Positions 8,540 through 16,707 are shown, numbered from the stretch's first letter. The stretch: 64,000 nt of DNA from CAYOXX01 sp964408025 (GCA_964408025.1 CAYOXX010000001.1:1-64000), one strand, 5' to 3'. The notes: generated from the sequence alone by a model not told the origin. Made by a program: numbers and translations.

Positions 8540-9890
8540 CGGTTATCCTTCCGACCAGGTCGTAGGGGTGGGCCTCGGTGATCTCCACGGTCACCAGGCG
8601 GCCCGGTTCGGCGAAGCCGTCGTTGATTATCACGCCTCCGTCCGACTCCGGCGCCTGCGTCGCCAGGCGGCCGCTGAGCAAAAGCTCGCTTTCGGGGTGG
8701 AGGCCGTCTACGAGGCATTCACGGCGCGTCCCCACCAGAGAGGTGTTATTGTCCAGCGATATCTTCCGCTGCAGCTCCATCACGCGGTCGCGGCGCTCGG
8801 CCTTGACCTCGGCGGGCCAGCGGTCGGCGAAGCGGTCTGCCGAGTCGCTGCCCTCCTCATGCGAGTAGGTGAAGACGCCGAGGTGCTCGAAGCGGGCGGC
8901 GGCGACGAAGTCCAGCAGCTTGAGGAAATCTTCCTCCTCTTCCGTCGGGAAGCCGACGATCAGCGATGTCCTGATCGCCAGGCCGGGAATGTTGTTCCTG
9001 AGACGATCGAGCTTCTCGAGCGATTTGGTGCCGTCGCCAGGGCGGCACATCGACTTGAGCACGCGGGCGGAGGCGTGCTGCAGCGGTATGTCGAGGTACG
9101 GCACCACGTCCGGCTCGGCTGCGATTGTTTCCACCAGCCCCGGGCCGAGCCCCTCGGGGTAGACGTAGAGCAGCCTCAGCCAGCGGAGTCCCTCGAGCTG
9201 CGCCAGCGAGCGCAGCAGCTTGGCGAGGCCGTTCTCCAGGCCTATGTCGCTGCCGTAGGGGCCTAGGTCCTGGGCGACGAGGTTGAGCTCGACGGCGCCG
9301 TCGCCGACGAGCGAGCGGGCCTCGGCAACAACGTCGTCGAGCGGCCGGCTGCGGTAGCGCCCGCGGATGGCGGGGATGACGCAGAAGCCGCAGGCGTGGT
9401 CGCAGCCGTCGGAGATCTTCAGGTAGGCGTAGTGGCGCGGCGTCGTCCGCATACGAGGCTGGCCGGCGTAGTCCAGGCGTCGCGGCTCCGGCGCAGCCTC
9501 GCGGGAGGGAGAGGGGACGTAGGCACCGGAGCAGGCATCCGCTATACGGTCCATCTCGTCGATCCCGAGGCAGGCATCGATTTCGGGTATCGAATCGAGC
9601 AGCTCAGCGCGGTAGCGCTGGCTGAGGCAGCCGGTAACGACGAGGCGGCGGCAGCACCCCGTGTCCTTGTATCGGGCCATCTCGAGGATCGTCTCTATCG
9701 ACTCCTCCTTGGCCTCCTCGATGAAGCCGCAGGTGTTGACTACGATGACCTCGGCCGCCTCCGCACGCGTCTCGATTTCGAATCCTGCCTCTGTCAGCAG
9801 GCCCAGCATCACCTCCGAGTCGACGGTGTTCTTAGCGCAGCCGAGGCTGCAGAGGCCGACGGATGTCGTACCTGTCTCGGAATTCCGCAT
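8526..9890 (-). CDS. rimO: Ribosomal protein uS12 methylthiotransferase RimO
   Basis: The 454-residue product has the N-terminal MTTase domain with its three cluster cysteines (CSLGCAKN, NTCGF, TGCLSQRY), the radical-SAM CDHACGFC motif and a C-terminal TRAM domain. It methylthiolates an aspartate of ribosomal protein S12. Features such as the LVAQD stretch and the PLQHAS motif separate it from MiaB, encoded elsewhere in this window. A TATAAT box nine bases before the ATG and no Shine-Dalgarno site suggest a leaderless message. It is the first gene of the long operon running to ribD. Confidence 0.95.
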   Translation of the reverse strand: MRNSETGTTSVGLCSLGCAKNTVDSEVMLGLLTEAGFEIETRAEAAEVIVVNTCGFIEEAKEESIETILEMARYKDTGCCRRLVVTGCLSQRYRAELLDSIPEIDACLGIDEMDRIADACSGAYVPSPSREAAPEPRRLDYAGQPRMRTTPRHYAYLKISDGCDHACGFCVIPAIRGRYRSRPLDDVVAEARSLVGDGAVELNLVAQDLGPYGSDIGLENGLAKLLRSLAQLEGLRWLRLLYVYPEGLGPGLVETIAAEPDVVPYLDIPLQHASARVLKSMCRPGDGTKSLEKLDRLRNNIPGLAIRTSLIVGFPTEEEEDFLKLLDFVAAARFEHLGVFTYSHEEGSDSADRFADRWPAEVKAERRDRVMELQRKISLDNNTSLVGTRRECLVDGLHPESELLLSGRLATQAPESDGGVIINDGFAEPGRLVTVEITEAHPYDLVGRITDGRE

Positions 9891-9899
9891 ACGTTAGGC

Positions 9900-9905
9900 A
9901 TTATA
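9900..9905 (-). promoter_or_regulatory. Possible -10 box for a near-leaderless rimO transcript
   Basis: TATAAT (minus strand) lies nine bases before the rimO ATG, so initiation would fall within a few bases of the start codon. The -35 region is poor (TTCGCC at an 18-base spacing). The lack of a ribosome-binding site before rimO agrees with leaderless translation. Confidence 0.3.
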
Positions 9906-9934
9906 ACCGCCCCGGCTCCCGTTGGCGAAGGGCG

Positions 9935-9964
9935 CAAGAAGGCCGGCTGGGTGGCAGCCGGCCT
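9935..9964 (-). terminator. Rho-independent-like terminator after the DUF3352-like gene
   Basis: A perfect 10-base-pair stem, AGGCCGGCTG with CAGCCGGCCT (9940-9949 and 9955-9964), has a five-base loop and is followed on the minus strand by TTCTTG. It begins 17 bases after the stop codon of the upstream gene and precedes rimO. Confidence 0.6.
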
Positions 9965-9980
9965 GGAGTTTGAGACTGAC

Positions 9981-11765
9981 TCAGTGAACCGCTTTAGGAA
10001 CCGCCTCCTCTTCCACTTCGGTCTCGCTTTCGGCATCGTCGGACGATTTCATGGCGGCGAAAAACGGTATCATTGCCATGATGGATCGGGCGTTGAAATC
10101 CGCTTCAATGTAGATGCCGTCGTACGTCGCCGTGGCGAAACCCATGTCCGAGCCTTCATGTCTTACGAAATCGAGGATAGCGGTGCGGAGTGCCTCGAAG
10201 TCGATCCCCTCGGCTCCTCCGACTGTGGATATAGTCTGCAGGCCGACCGACAGGCCATTGCGGTGGTACTCGTCGGTCGTGTAGCTTACGAGGAAGGCCG
10301 AATGCGGGATTCGTGCTGCGGACGCAGTGAAATCGGGGCTGTTCAGCAGTGATCTGCCGGAATCCAGTTCGTCTATCGCCGCGCGCAGATCGTCCATATT
10401 TAAGCTGAAGATGAGGTAGTCTCCGTAAACTGTGAGGGCGGGTTCCACCGGAATATTGGGCACCGGTATGGCGAAGATGTGGGCATTGCCGTAGACCTCT
10501 TCCTGGATGGGGAGGCCTGGGACGTCCGTCATGGTTCTCAGCGAGGCGAGGAAGTGTTCTGTATCGTCAAGGCTGAAGACTAACTGCATCTGCATAAACT
10601 GAAACATCATGGCAGGAGAGGCTGTTATATCACCGCTTAGCTCGAATTCGGGATCGAAACTGATGGTAATTGCCGCCTGGTTTCCCAGAGGAGCGAGGAA
10701 ATCCTCGCGCAGACTAATACCGAGCATTGCTTCGAACTGCTGCTCGGCAGCCTCGAGCTGAGCCGCCTGGAAGGTGGGCACTAGTGCAGCGATCTCCATG
10801 ACGATGGCGTCGAGGATCAGCTCGACATCGTTAATGGAGGCGGCGATGAAGGCCTGAGTGGAGGCTGGAACAGCAGCGGCGATGCCTGTTCCCACCGGCC
10901 GCTCGCTGAAAATATGAGGGAGTATACCTGCGGGTTCAGGTACTCTGACGAAGATCCGCAGCCTCTCGCCTTCGGTGAGCGGGATTGTCGCTGAGATAGA
11001 CTCGATTGCCGATAGCCCTAATATATTAGATACAGCATCGACGATCTGGAGGTTGGCTGTCGGCGGCATGAAGTTGCCGATTAGCTCAATGATGCGGGGA
11101 AAGTCCAAATAGACCACGAGGCCGCTCGTCATTCCCGTGAGTTCTTGGTGGCGCAAGAATGACTGCGACTGCGAGAGCGGGTTCTGCGGGGCGAGCACCT
11201 GCTCCATCACCGCGGTGCTGTTGGTAATGACCAAGAGGCCGGAGTGGATGGCCAGGAACGCCTTCTGATCGAGGCCGAATACCCCGACGCCGGCGATGCT
11301 GTGCCTGGTTATCTCCATTTCTGGCGGCGACATCTCCAGTATCCGGTCCATGAGACCCTGGATCGTCTCCTCGGCGCCGGCTATACCGGCGAAGAGGGCG
11401 ATGTCGAAGTCACTTGTGGATGCTACGTCGATTAGACCGATTGTCAGCTCGCCGCTCAGCGCCTCGAAGAGATCCTTCAAGTGGATGCCCATGGTCTCGT
11501 GGAACCGCTCGTCGAGTTCACCGAGCTCCTCGAACAGGTTCTCGCTGAGCCCCGCGGCACTCAGCAGGCTGATGAACGCGGGATCAGCTAATAGCGTTTT
11601 GATCTCGCTGACGTCGGGGATCGAGATCACGCAAGCCGTGCTGTCGGGTAGGCGGCTTGCGAATGGCGGTTGCTCTTGGGGAGCAGCGAGCACCGAATCG
11701 GCGACCAGGGCGACGGCGGCCACGCTCAGGGCCGCCAACACGATGATTCCGGTCTTGGTACGCAT
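9981..11765 (-). CDS. Secreted DUF3352-like protein
   Basis: From the ATG at 11765 the product is 594 residues with a signal peptide (MRTKTGIIVLAALSVAAVALVADSVLAA) and a long region that resembles DUF3352-type proteins: PDSTACVISIPDVSEIKTLL near the mature N-terminus and repeated beta-rich segments such as FAGIAGAEETIQGLMDRI and LVFSLDDTEHFLASL. I chose 11765 over the upstream 11825 because GGAGGA lies seven bases before it and the signal peptide starts there. It should be periplasmic or exported; the function of the family is not known to me. It is monocistronic, with its own terminator and a possible promoter at 11854-11883. Confidence 0.75.
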   Translation of the reverse strand: MRTKTGIIVLAALSVAAVALVADSVLAAPQEQPPFASRLPDSTACVISIPDVSEIKTLLADPAFISLLSAAGLSENLFEELGELDERFHETMGIHLKDLFEALSGELTIGLIDVASTSDFDIALFAGIAGAEETIQGLMDRILEMSPPEMEITRHSIAGVGVFGLDQKAFLAIHSGLLVITNSTAVMEQVLAPQNPLSQSQSFLRHQELTGMTSGLVVYLDFPRIIELIGNFMPPTANLQIVDAVSNILGLSAIESISATIPLTEGERLRIFVRVPEPAGILPHIFSERPVGTGIAAAVPASTQAFIAASINDVELILDAIVMEIAALVPTFQAAQLEAAEQQFEAMLGISLREDFLAPLGNQAAITISFDPEFELSGDITASPAMMFQFMQMQLVFSLDDTEHFLASLRTMTDVPGLPIQEEVYGNAHIFAIPVPNIPVEPALTVYGDYLIFSLNMDDLRAAIDELDSGRSLLNSPDFTASAARIPHSAFLVSYTTDEYHRNGLSVGLQTISTVGGAEGIDFEALRTAILDFVRHEGSDMGFATATYDGIYIEADFNARSIMAMIPFFAAMKSSDDAESETEVEEEAVPKAVH

Positions 11766-11791
11766 TTCTAATCCTCCGCTCAGTCTATTCC

Positions 11792-11811
11792 CGTCAGGTT
11801 GGTACCTGACG
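11792..11811. other. Perfect 8-bp hairpin between asnS and the DUF3352-like gene
   Basis: CGTCAGGT and ACCTGACG form an 8-base-pair stem closed by a four-base loop. It lies about 90 bases after the asnS stop and 27 bases before the next start. The following minus-strand bases are not U-rich, so it fits a leader hairpin or mRNA-stabilising element better than a terminator. Confidence 0.4.
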
Positions 11812-11853
11812 AAATGTTTTGACATTGACGGTTGCCCGTACTTTACCGCAGGC

Positions 11854-11883
11854 AGAGTACCGCTTACAAGCGAAATGGTACAA
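11854..11883 (-). promoter_or_regulatory. Possible promoter of the DUF3352-like gene
   Basis: TTGTAC (11883-11878), an 18-base spacer and TACTCT (11859-11854) on the minus strand resemble a sigma-70-type promoter. This would give a leader of about 80 bases that contains the 11792-11811 hairpin. Confidence 0.35.
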
Positions 11884-11897
11884 GCCGTCCGCTCGCC

Positions 11898-13193
11898 TCA
11901 GGGGTAGATGCGGTTGATGGTGCGCGGGTAGGGGATCGTCTCGCGTATATGGTGTAGCCCGCAGATCCAGGTGACAACCCGTTCGATCCCCATGCCGAAA
12001 CCGCTGTGTGGTACGCCGCCGTAGCGGCGGACATCGACGTACCATCGGAAAGCTTCTTCGGGGAGACCATGTTCGCGGACTCTCTTGGCGATCAGTTCAG
12101 CGTTGCCGATACGTTGGCCGCCGCCGATGAGCTCGCCGTACCCTTCTGGCGCCTGGACATCTACGCCGAGCACCAGCTCGGGCCGCTCCGGGTCCGGCTC
12201 CATGTAGAAAGCCTTGGTCTCCGCCGGCCAGCGGTGAATCAGAATTGGCCGGTCCTCATCGCGGGTCAGGAGCTGCTCATGGGGCGCGCCGAAGTCCACG
12301 CCCCACTCGATCTCGGAGCCGGAGGCACGCAGTTTTTCTACCGCTTCGTCGTAGGAGAGGCGCGGGTAGGGCCTGCGCGTGGCCGCCTCGAGCCTGCCGA
12401 TGTCTCTCTCCAGCAGTTCGAGCTGCGGTCGGCAGCGCTCGATAACTGCACCGACGATCTCGCTGACGAAGTCCTCGCACAGCTCCATCAGCTCGTCGAA
12501 CTCCATCCAGGCCACCTCCGGTTCGATCATCCAGAACTCGGTCAGGTGGCGGCGCGTCTTGCTCTTCTCGGCGCGGAAGGTGGGGCCGAAGCAGTAGACC
12601 TTGCCGAAGCTCATGCAGGACGCCTCGGAGTAGAGCTGGCCGCTTTGCGTCAGGTACGCCTTCTCGCCGAAGTAGTCGGTCTCGAACAGCGTCGTCGTCC
12701 CCTCGCAGGCGGCCGGGGTCAGCATCGGCGAGTCGATGAGCACGTAGTCGCGGCTGTCGAAGTAGTTGCGGCAGGCGCGGACCAGCTCGTGGCGCACGCG
12801 CAGGATGGCGTGCTGGCGCGACGAGCGCAGCCAGAGGTGGCGGTGGTTGAGCAGGAACTCGATGCCGTGCTCCTTCGGCGTGATCGGGTACGGCTCGGCG
12901 ATCTGCACCACCTCGATATCCCCAACACTCAGCTCGTAGCCGCCCGGGGACCTCGGGTCCTCGCGCACGGTGCCTGTAACCCGCAGCGAGGACTCCTGCG
13001 TCAGCTCGTCGAAGCGGTCGAATGCCTCCCCGGGGAGGTCGGCGCTGCTGAGTACGCACTGCACGACGCCGGTGCCGTCGCGAACAAGCATGAAGCGGAT
13101 CTTGCCGCTGCTGCGCTTGTTGTAGAGCCAGCCGCGGACCGTCACCTGCCGCCCGACGTGATCCTTCAACTCACTTATCTCGGCTACGGTCAT
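11898..13193 (-). CDS. asnS: Asparaginyl-tRNA synthetase
   Basis: The class II synthetase has an N-terminal OB-fold anticodon-binding domain (VTVRGWLYNKRSSGKIRF onward) and class II catalytic motifs: motif 2 near FRAEKSKTRRHLTEFWMIEPE and motif 3 in HSGFGMGIERVV. The EGTTTLFETDYFG segment and absence of an Asp-type insertion favour AsnRS over AspRS. Two adjacent ATGs occur (13196, 13193); the second has better spacing from GGAGGG. The product is 431 residues. The leader carries two strong hairpins. Confidence 0.93.
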   Translation of the reverse strand: MTVAEISELKDHVGRQVTVRGWLYNKRSSGKIRFMLVRDGTGVVQCVLSSADLPGEAFDRFDELTQESSLRVTGTVREDPRSPGGYELSVGDIEVVQIAEPYPITPKEHGIEFLLNHRHLWLRSSRQHAILRVRHELVRACRNYFDSRDYVLIDSPMLTPAACEGTTTLFETDYFGEKAYLTQSGQLYSEASCMSFGKVYCFGPTFRAEKSKTRRHLTEFWMIEPEVAWMEFDELMELCEDFVSEIVGAVIERCRPQLELLERDIGRLEAATRRPYPRLSYDEAVEKLRASGSEIEWGVDFGAPHEQLLTRDEDRPILIHRWPAETKAFYMEPDPERPELVLGVDVQAPEGYGELIGGGQRIGNAELIAKRVREHGLPEEAFRWYVDVRRYGGVPHSGFGMGIERVVTWICGLHHIRETIPYPRTINRIYP

Positions 13194-13205
13194 CATCTCC
13201 CTCCG

Positions 13206-13256
13206 GCCGGCCCGAAGACAGGCGGGCCGGCGCTGTCCCACGGCTCCCCGACAGCG
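13206..13256 (-). promoter_or_regulatory. Two hairpins in the asnS 5' leader
   Basis: On the minus strand the leader can form CGCTGTC/GACAGCG (13256-13250 with 13237-13231, 12-base loop) followed at once by GCCGGCCC/GGGCCGGC (13231-13224 with 13213-13206, 10-base loop). The second ends five bases before the GGAGG ribosome site. The leader is about 70 bases, too short for a T-box. The stems could modulate ribosome access. Confidence 0.4.
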
Positions 13257-13270
13257 ATCAAACTGCCGCG

Positions 13271-13299
13271 ATTATAGAAAGCCACCGCGGAGCGCGCAA
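13271..13299 (-). promoter_or_regulatory. asnS promoter
   Basis: TTGCGC (13299-13294), a 17-base spacer and a consensus TATAAT (13276-13271) on the minus strand predict initiation near 13264 and a leader of about 70 bases. Confidence 0.5.
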
Positions 13300-13391
13300 G
13301 TGAGGGGTGGGAGCAGCCGCCTTGGGCTTGCTTACGCGCCGGTCTTCGCCGAAGCCGCCGGCGTACCGGTGGACTCCGTGTTCACAACACA

Positions 13392-13427
13392 AAGGTCCCC
13401 AAGAGGGATCGACCTCTTGGAGACCTT
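13392..13427 (-). terminator. Long inverted repeat, probable terminator between csp and asnS
   Basis: Arms at 13392-13406 and 13413-13427 pair over 15 positions with a six-base loop. On the minus strand the only non-Watson-Crick pair is a G-U, and the stem is followed by TTTGTGTTGTG. On the plus strand GTTTTC follows, so it may act in both directions. It lies 120 bases after the cold-shock gene and upstream of the asnS promoter. Confidence 0.55.
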
Positions 13428-13532
13428 GTTTTCGCGGTTAACGAAGTTGGCTGATGATTTGCGCTGTATCGGGATGGATTTACGAGAGATCAGAGGTGCC
13501 GGATCATCTCAACCGTTTCTAGCGAAAATCCG

Positions 13533-13548
13533 TGAGCCTCGCGGCTCA
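13533..13548 (-). terminator. Short hairpin overlapping the csp stop codon
   Basis: TGAGCC and GGCTCA form a 6-base-pair stem with a four-base loop that includes the csp stop, followed on the minus strand by ACGGATTTTCGC. The stem is short and the U-run only four bases, so termination may be partial and backed up by the inverted repeat at 13392-13427. Confidence 0.35.
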
Positions 13549-13749
13549 GCTCTGCAACTTGTTTACGTTTTCCGCTTGCGGACCCTTGGGGCCCTGTTTG
13601 ATCTCGAAGCTCACACGCTCGTTCTCAGCCAGGGACCTGAATCCCTCGGCTATTATCGAGGTGTGGTGCACGAAGACGTCGACGCCGTCATCGGCCGTGA
13701 TGAAACCGTAGCCCTTGGCGTCGTTGAACCATTTTACGGTACCTTCCAT
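13546..13749 (-). CDS. Cold-shock domain protein (CspA family)
   Basis: The 67-residue product is a single cold-shock domain: MEGTVKWFNDAKGYGFI, with RNP1 KGYGFI and RNP2 VFVHHTS. It is a single-stranded nucleic-acid chaperone. It stands alone, with a very good promoter at 13891-13919 that predicts a leader of about 135 bases. Long leaders on csp genes often mediate cold-dependent stability and translation; that such control operates here is inferred. Whether it is cold-induced or constitutive cannot be told from the protein. Confidence 0.95.
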   Translation of the reverse strand: MEGTVKWFNDAKGYGFITADDGVDVFVHHTSIIAEGFRSLAENERVSFEIKQGPKGPQAENVNKLQS

Positions 13750-13890
13750 AATCCTGCTCCGTTAATACAGTTACCTTTCCCCAGCACCACTGTGCTGAGA
13801 CACGATTGTACTTGAGTCCCGACGTGCGGCAGTTGATGTTTTGGGAAAAATCACTTACCGGGTAGGTTACTCCTACATACAATCAAGTCA

Positions 13891-13919
13891 TATATAAGCG
13901 ACGGGCAAAGCATTGTCAA
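13891..13919 (-). promoter_or_regulatory. csp promoter
   Basis: A consensus TTGACA (13919-13914), a 17-base spacer and TATATA (13896-13891) on the minus strand predict initiation near 13885, about 135 bases before the cold-shock gene's ATG. Confidence 0.65.
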
Positions 13920-14047
13920 GCAAAATAATACTCCGGCAATAAATCATCTTGCGGGGTTTTATGCGTCTTGGAAATATTTCAGCTCAAAATTCCAAGCTGC
14001 CGGTTCGACTAACATGTCAGCTTACCCTCCCCAAAAGCCCTTTGAAA

Positions 14048-14063
14048 TGATATGATTATATCA
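14048..14063. promoter_or_regulatory. Inverted repeat upstream of the rplU promoter
   Basis: TGATAT-GATT-ATATCA is a perfect 6+4+6 inverted repeat about 45 bases before the rplU -35 box, in the csp/rplU divergent gap. It could be a protein-binding site. Nothing more can be said from sequence. Confidence 0.25.
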
Positions 14064-14108
14064 GCCACCGGTGAGCGATCAGTACTCGGGCCGGGGTAGC
14101 GTCGAGGG

Positions 14109-14135
14109 TTGACAGGCCCGGGGGCGTGTGATACT
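14109..14135 (+). promoter_or_regulatory. rplU-rpmA promoter
   Basis: A perfect TTGACA (14109-14114) is followed after 15 bases by GATACT preceded by a TG dinucleotide (extended -10). Initiation near 14142 leaves a leader of about 22 bases before rplU. Confidence 0.45.
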
Positions 14136-14163
14136 TACTTGCGCTCCGTTGGAGAGCGTGCGG

Positions 14164-14733
14164 ATGGAAAAAGACGAGAATATTGCGGTGATCGCCACAG
14201 GCGGCAAGCAGTACCGCGTGCGCGAGGGCGATCGTATCAGCATCGAGGTCCTGGACGCGGAACCGGGGAAAGACGTCAAGTTCGCCGACGTGCTGCTGCT
14301 GCGCAAGGGTGGCAAAACAGAAATCGGCATGCCCACGGTAACGGGTGCCAGCGTAACCGGGAAGGTGCTCGAGAAGTTCAAGGGCGAGAAAATAGTCGTC
14401 TTCAAGAAGAAAAAGCGCAAGGGATACAAGCGGACGCGCGGCCACCGCCAGAACCTCCTGATGGTAGAGATCGGGAGCATCAACGCCAAGCCCGCGGCGG
14501 CGCCGAAGGAGACGGCAGCCAAAACAAAGGCGGCGCCCGCTAAGAAGACGGGCAAGGCAAAGGCGGCGCCGAAGAAGGCCGCTCCAAAGGCAAAGGCAGC
14601 GCCGAAGAAAGCCGCACCGAGGAAGACCGCCGCCAAGGTCGCGGAGAAGCCGAAGAAGGTTGAGGCGAAGGCTAGGCCGACGGCAATGAAGACCTCCGCG
14701 AAGAAGAGTGCCGCCGCCAAGAAAAGCGAATAG
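14164..14733 (+). CDS. rplU: 50S ribosomal protein L21 with a long lysine/alanine-rich C-terminal tail
   Basis: From the ATG at 14164 (GGAGAG site upstream) the product is 189 residues. Residues 1-106 are a normal bL21 domain (VIATGGKQYRVREGD, KKKRKGYKRTRGHRQ). Residues 107-189 are an extra tail almost entirely of Ala, Lys and Pro, with repeats such as AAPKKAAPKAK, like histone H1-type tails. Ordinary L21 ends near residue 103. It heads the rplU-rpmA-obg cluster, the usual bacterial order. The tail may bind rRNA or DNA, which is inference. Confidence 0.95.
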   Translation: MEKDENIAVIATGGKQYRVREGDRISIEVLDAEPGKDVKFADVLLLRKGGKTEIGMPTVTGASVTGKVLEKFKGEKIVVFKKKKRKGYKRTRGHRQNLLMVEIGSINAKPAAAPKETAAKTKAAPAKKTGKAKAAPKKAAPKAKAAPKKAAPRKTAAKVAEKPKKVEAKARPTAMKTSAKKSAAAKKSE

Positions 14734-14742
14734 GAGCTGGAT

Positions 14743-14997
14743 ATGGCCCACAAGAAAGGACAGGGAAGCTCGCGCAACGGCCGCGACAGCAATCCCCAGT
14801 TTCTGGGAGTGAAGCGTTTCGCCGGCCAGGCTGTTCGAGGCGGCTCGATTCTGGTCCGCCAGCGCGGGACCGTATACAAGCCCGGCCTCAACGTCGGCCG
14901 CGGCAAGGACGACACACTTTTCGCCCGCGTCGACGGCATCGTCGAGTTCAGGTCCAGAGGTCGCATGGGCAAGTTCGTATCGGTAGTCCCGAATTAA
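14743..14997 (+). CDS. rpmA: 50S ribosomal protein L27
   Basis: The 84-residue protein begins MAHKKGQGSSRNGRDSNPQFLGVK, the standard bL27 N-terminus without the cleavable Firmicutes extension, and ends in RMGKFVSVVPN. It sits at the peptidyl-transferase centre. It follows rplU by nine bases with a GGAG ribosome site. Confidence 0.98.
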   Translation: MAHKKGQGSSRNGRDSNPQFLGVKRFAGQAVRGGSILVRQRGTVYKPGLNVGRGKDDTLFARVDGIVEFRSRGRMGKFVSVVPN

Positions 14998-15158
14998 AGA
15001 ACTGTTGCGGCTCGTAATCGACAGGATCGCCGGCCCGCCCGCCCGCCTGATACTGGAAGCGGAGCGCGTCGGCGTTAGCCACGTACGCTTGCGGACGTTG
15101 GATTTATCGCGCGCGGCGTTTGACAGTCTGGCGATTCCATAACCGCGGGTCTTCCGGC

Positions 15159-16202
15159 TTGAGCGAGTTCATAGATCACCTGAAGTTCACGGCCGCCGCA
15201 GGCGACGGCGGCAGGGGTTGCGTCAGCTTCCGCCGCGAGAAGTTCGTGCCTCGAGGCGGCCCCAACGGGGGCGACGGCGGACGCGGCGGCCACGTGACCC
15301 TGAAGGCCACGGCTCAGCGCACCACCCTCAGCCACCTGAGGGCCAACAGCCTCGTCCGCGCCGGCAGGGGGGGGCACGGAAAGGGTTCCAACAGGACCGG
15401 CGCCGACGGGAAGGACAAGATGCTCGGGGTGCCGCTCGGGACCGTGGTCAGGGACGCGGCGACGGCCCTAGTGCTCGGCGACCTGGTCGGCGAGGGCCAG
15501 GAGTTGGTTGTCGCCCAGGGCGGAAGAGGCGGACTGGGCAACGCATCGTTCGCCGGTCCCACTAATCAGGCGCCGCGCTACGCCCAGCCGGGCGAGCCGG
15601 GGGTGGAGCGTCTGGTGGAGCTCGAGCTGAAGCTGCTGGCCGAGGTCGGCATCGTCGGCCTGCCCAACGCCGGCAAGAGCACACTCACGGCGCGCGTTAC
15701 CGCCGCCCGGCCCAAGATAGCCTCCTACCCCTTCACCACGCTCGTCCCCGTGCTCGGCGTGGTAGACTGGAAAGACCGGAGTTTCGTCGTCGCCGAGATA
15801 CCCGGCCTGATCGAGGGGTCTCACGCCGGCGCCGGGCTGGGGCACCGTTTCCTGCGCCACGCCGAGCGCACGCGCACGCTGCTCCACCTGGTAGACGTTG
15901 GCGGTCCCGAGTCGGCCGATCCGGTCCGCAGCCTCGAACAGTTGGACGAGGAGCTGCGGCTGTTCCAGCCGCTCCTGGCCGAGAAGCCGCAGCTTGTGGT
16001 CGGCAACAAGATAGACCTGAATCCGCCCGAGGGGAGGATCGATTCTCTAAGGCGCGTGGCCGCGGAGCTGGGGAGGCCCTTTTGCGCCGTCTCGGCGGCC
16101 ACCGGCGAGGGGCTCGATGGGATGTTCGCGGAGCTGGTGAGGCTCATGGACGGCTCCAGCGTGGGCGGCGAGGGCGGCGGGGACAGCCACGACGGGAGGT
16201 GA
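15159..16202 (+). CDS. obg: Obg/CgtA GTPase
   Basis: The product has the glycine-rich Obg fold (GDGGRGCVSFRREKFVPRGGPNGGDGG) followed by a G domain with GLPNAGKST, PFTTLVP, EIPGLIEG (usually DIPG) and NKID. It is a ribosome-assembly and stress GTPase. I place the start at a TTG at 15159, which aligns LSEFIDHLKF with the family's M-F-D-x-x-K-F start; an in-frame TTG at 15120 would add 13 unconserved residues. Neither has a clear ribosome site. There is no extended C-terminal domain. It follows rpmA by 161 bases. Confidence 0.93.
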   Translation: MSEFIDHLKFTAAAGDGGRGCVSFRREKFVPRGGPNGGDGGRGGHVTLKATAQRTTLSHLRANSLVRAGRGGHGKGSNRTGADGKDKMLGVPLGTVVRDAATALVLGDLVGEGQELVVAQGGRGGLGNASFAGPTNQAPRYAQPGEPGVERLVELELKLLAEVGIVGLPNAGKSTLTARVTAARPKIASYPFTTLVPVLGVVDWKDRSFVVAEIPGLIEGSHAGAGLGHRFLRHAERTRTLLHLVDVGGPESADPVRSLEQLDEELRLFQPLLAEKPQLVVGNKIDLNPPEGRIDSLRRVAAELGRPFCAVSAATGEGLDGMFAELVRLMDGSSVGGEGGGDSHDGR

Positions 16203-16205
16203 TGC

Positions 16206-16589
16206 TTGGCAGCGGAAGCGGGAGTAGGGGCAGTGGACGAGCGGCTCAAGGAGATCGCGCGCGCCGCTGACGGGAAGCAGGCCGCGGACATCATCGTCCT
16301 CGACGTGTCAGAAATCAGCAGCATCGCCGACTACTTCGTCTTCTGCAGCGGCATAAACGTCCGGCAGACCAAAACGATAGCCGAAGCGATCGAGGAGAGG
16401 CTGGCGGCGGGCAGGACCAGGCCGCTGCACATCGAGGGTGAGACCGCCGGAAGCTGGGTGCTGATGGACTACGGCGACATAATCGTCCACATCTTCATGC
16501 CCGAGGCGCGCGAGTTCTACGACCTCGAGGGGCTCTGGGGCGACGCGGCGGCCGTCCCGGTAGAAGAGCTGCTCGGCGAGGCGGTCTGA
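16206..16589 (+). CDS. rsfS: Ribosomal silencing factor RsfS
   Basis: The 127-residue product matches the RsfS/DUF143 family: AADIIVLDVSEISSIADYFVFCSGINVRQTKTIAEAIEE, EGETAGSWVLMDYGDIIVHIF and REFYDLEGLWGDA. It binds L14 and blocks subunit joining in starvation. The TTG start has GGGAGG six bases upstream. It follows obg by three bases, so ribosome-assembly and ribosome-silencing factors are co-expressed. Confidence 0.93.
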   Translation: MAAEAGVGAVDERLKEIARAADGKQAADIIVLDVSEISSIADYFVFCSGINVRQTKTIAEAIEERLAAGRTRPLHIEGETAGSWVLMDYGDIIVHIFMPEAREFYDLEGLWGDAAAVPVEELLGEAV

Positions 16590-16707
16590 ACGCCCCCCGC
16601 CCCCCCCGCTCCCTCGCGTATGATTCGCTACAGACCAAGTAGCCACTACCCGTCGTAAACTTATTCCCTACTGAAACGCCTTAGAAAGAGCGGAGGGAGT
16701 GGGTTTC

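Noticed and set aside
15005..15142. A 45-codon frame from a TTG between rpmA and obg
   Set aside because: No ribosome site, overlaps the possible upstream obg start, and matches nothing I know from L21-L27-Obg clusters; probably chance in GC-rich DNA.
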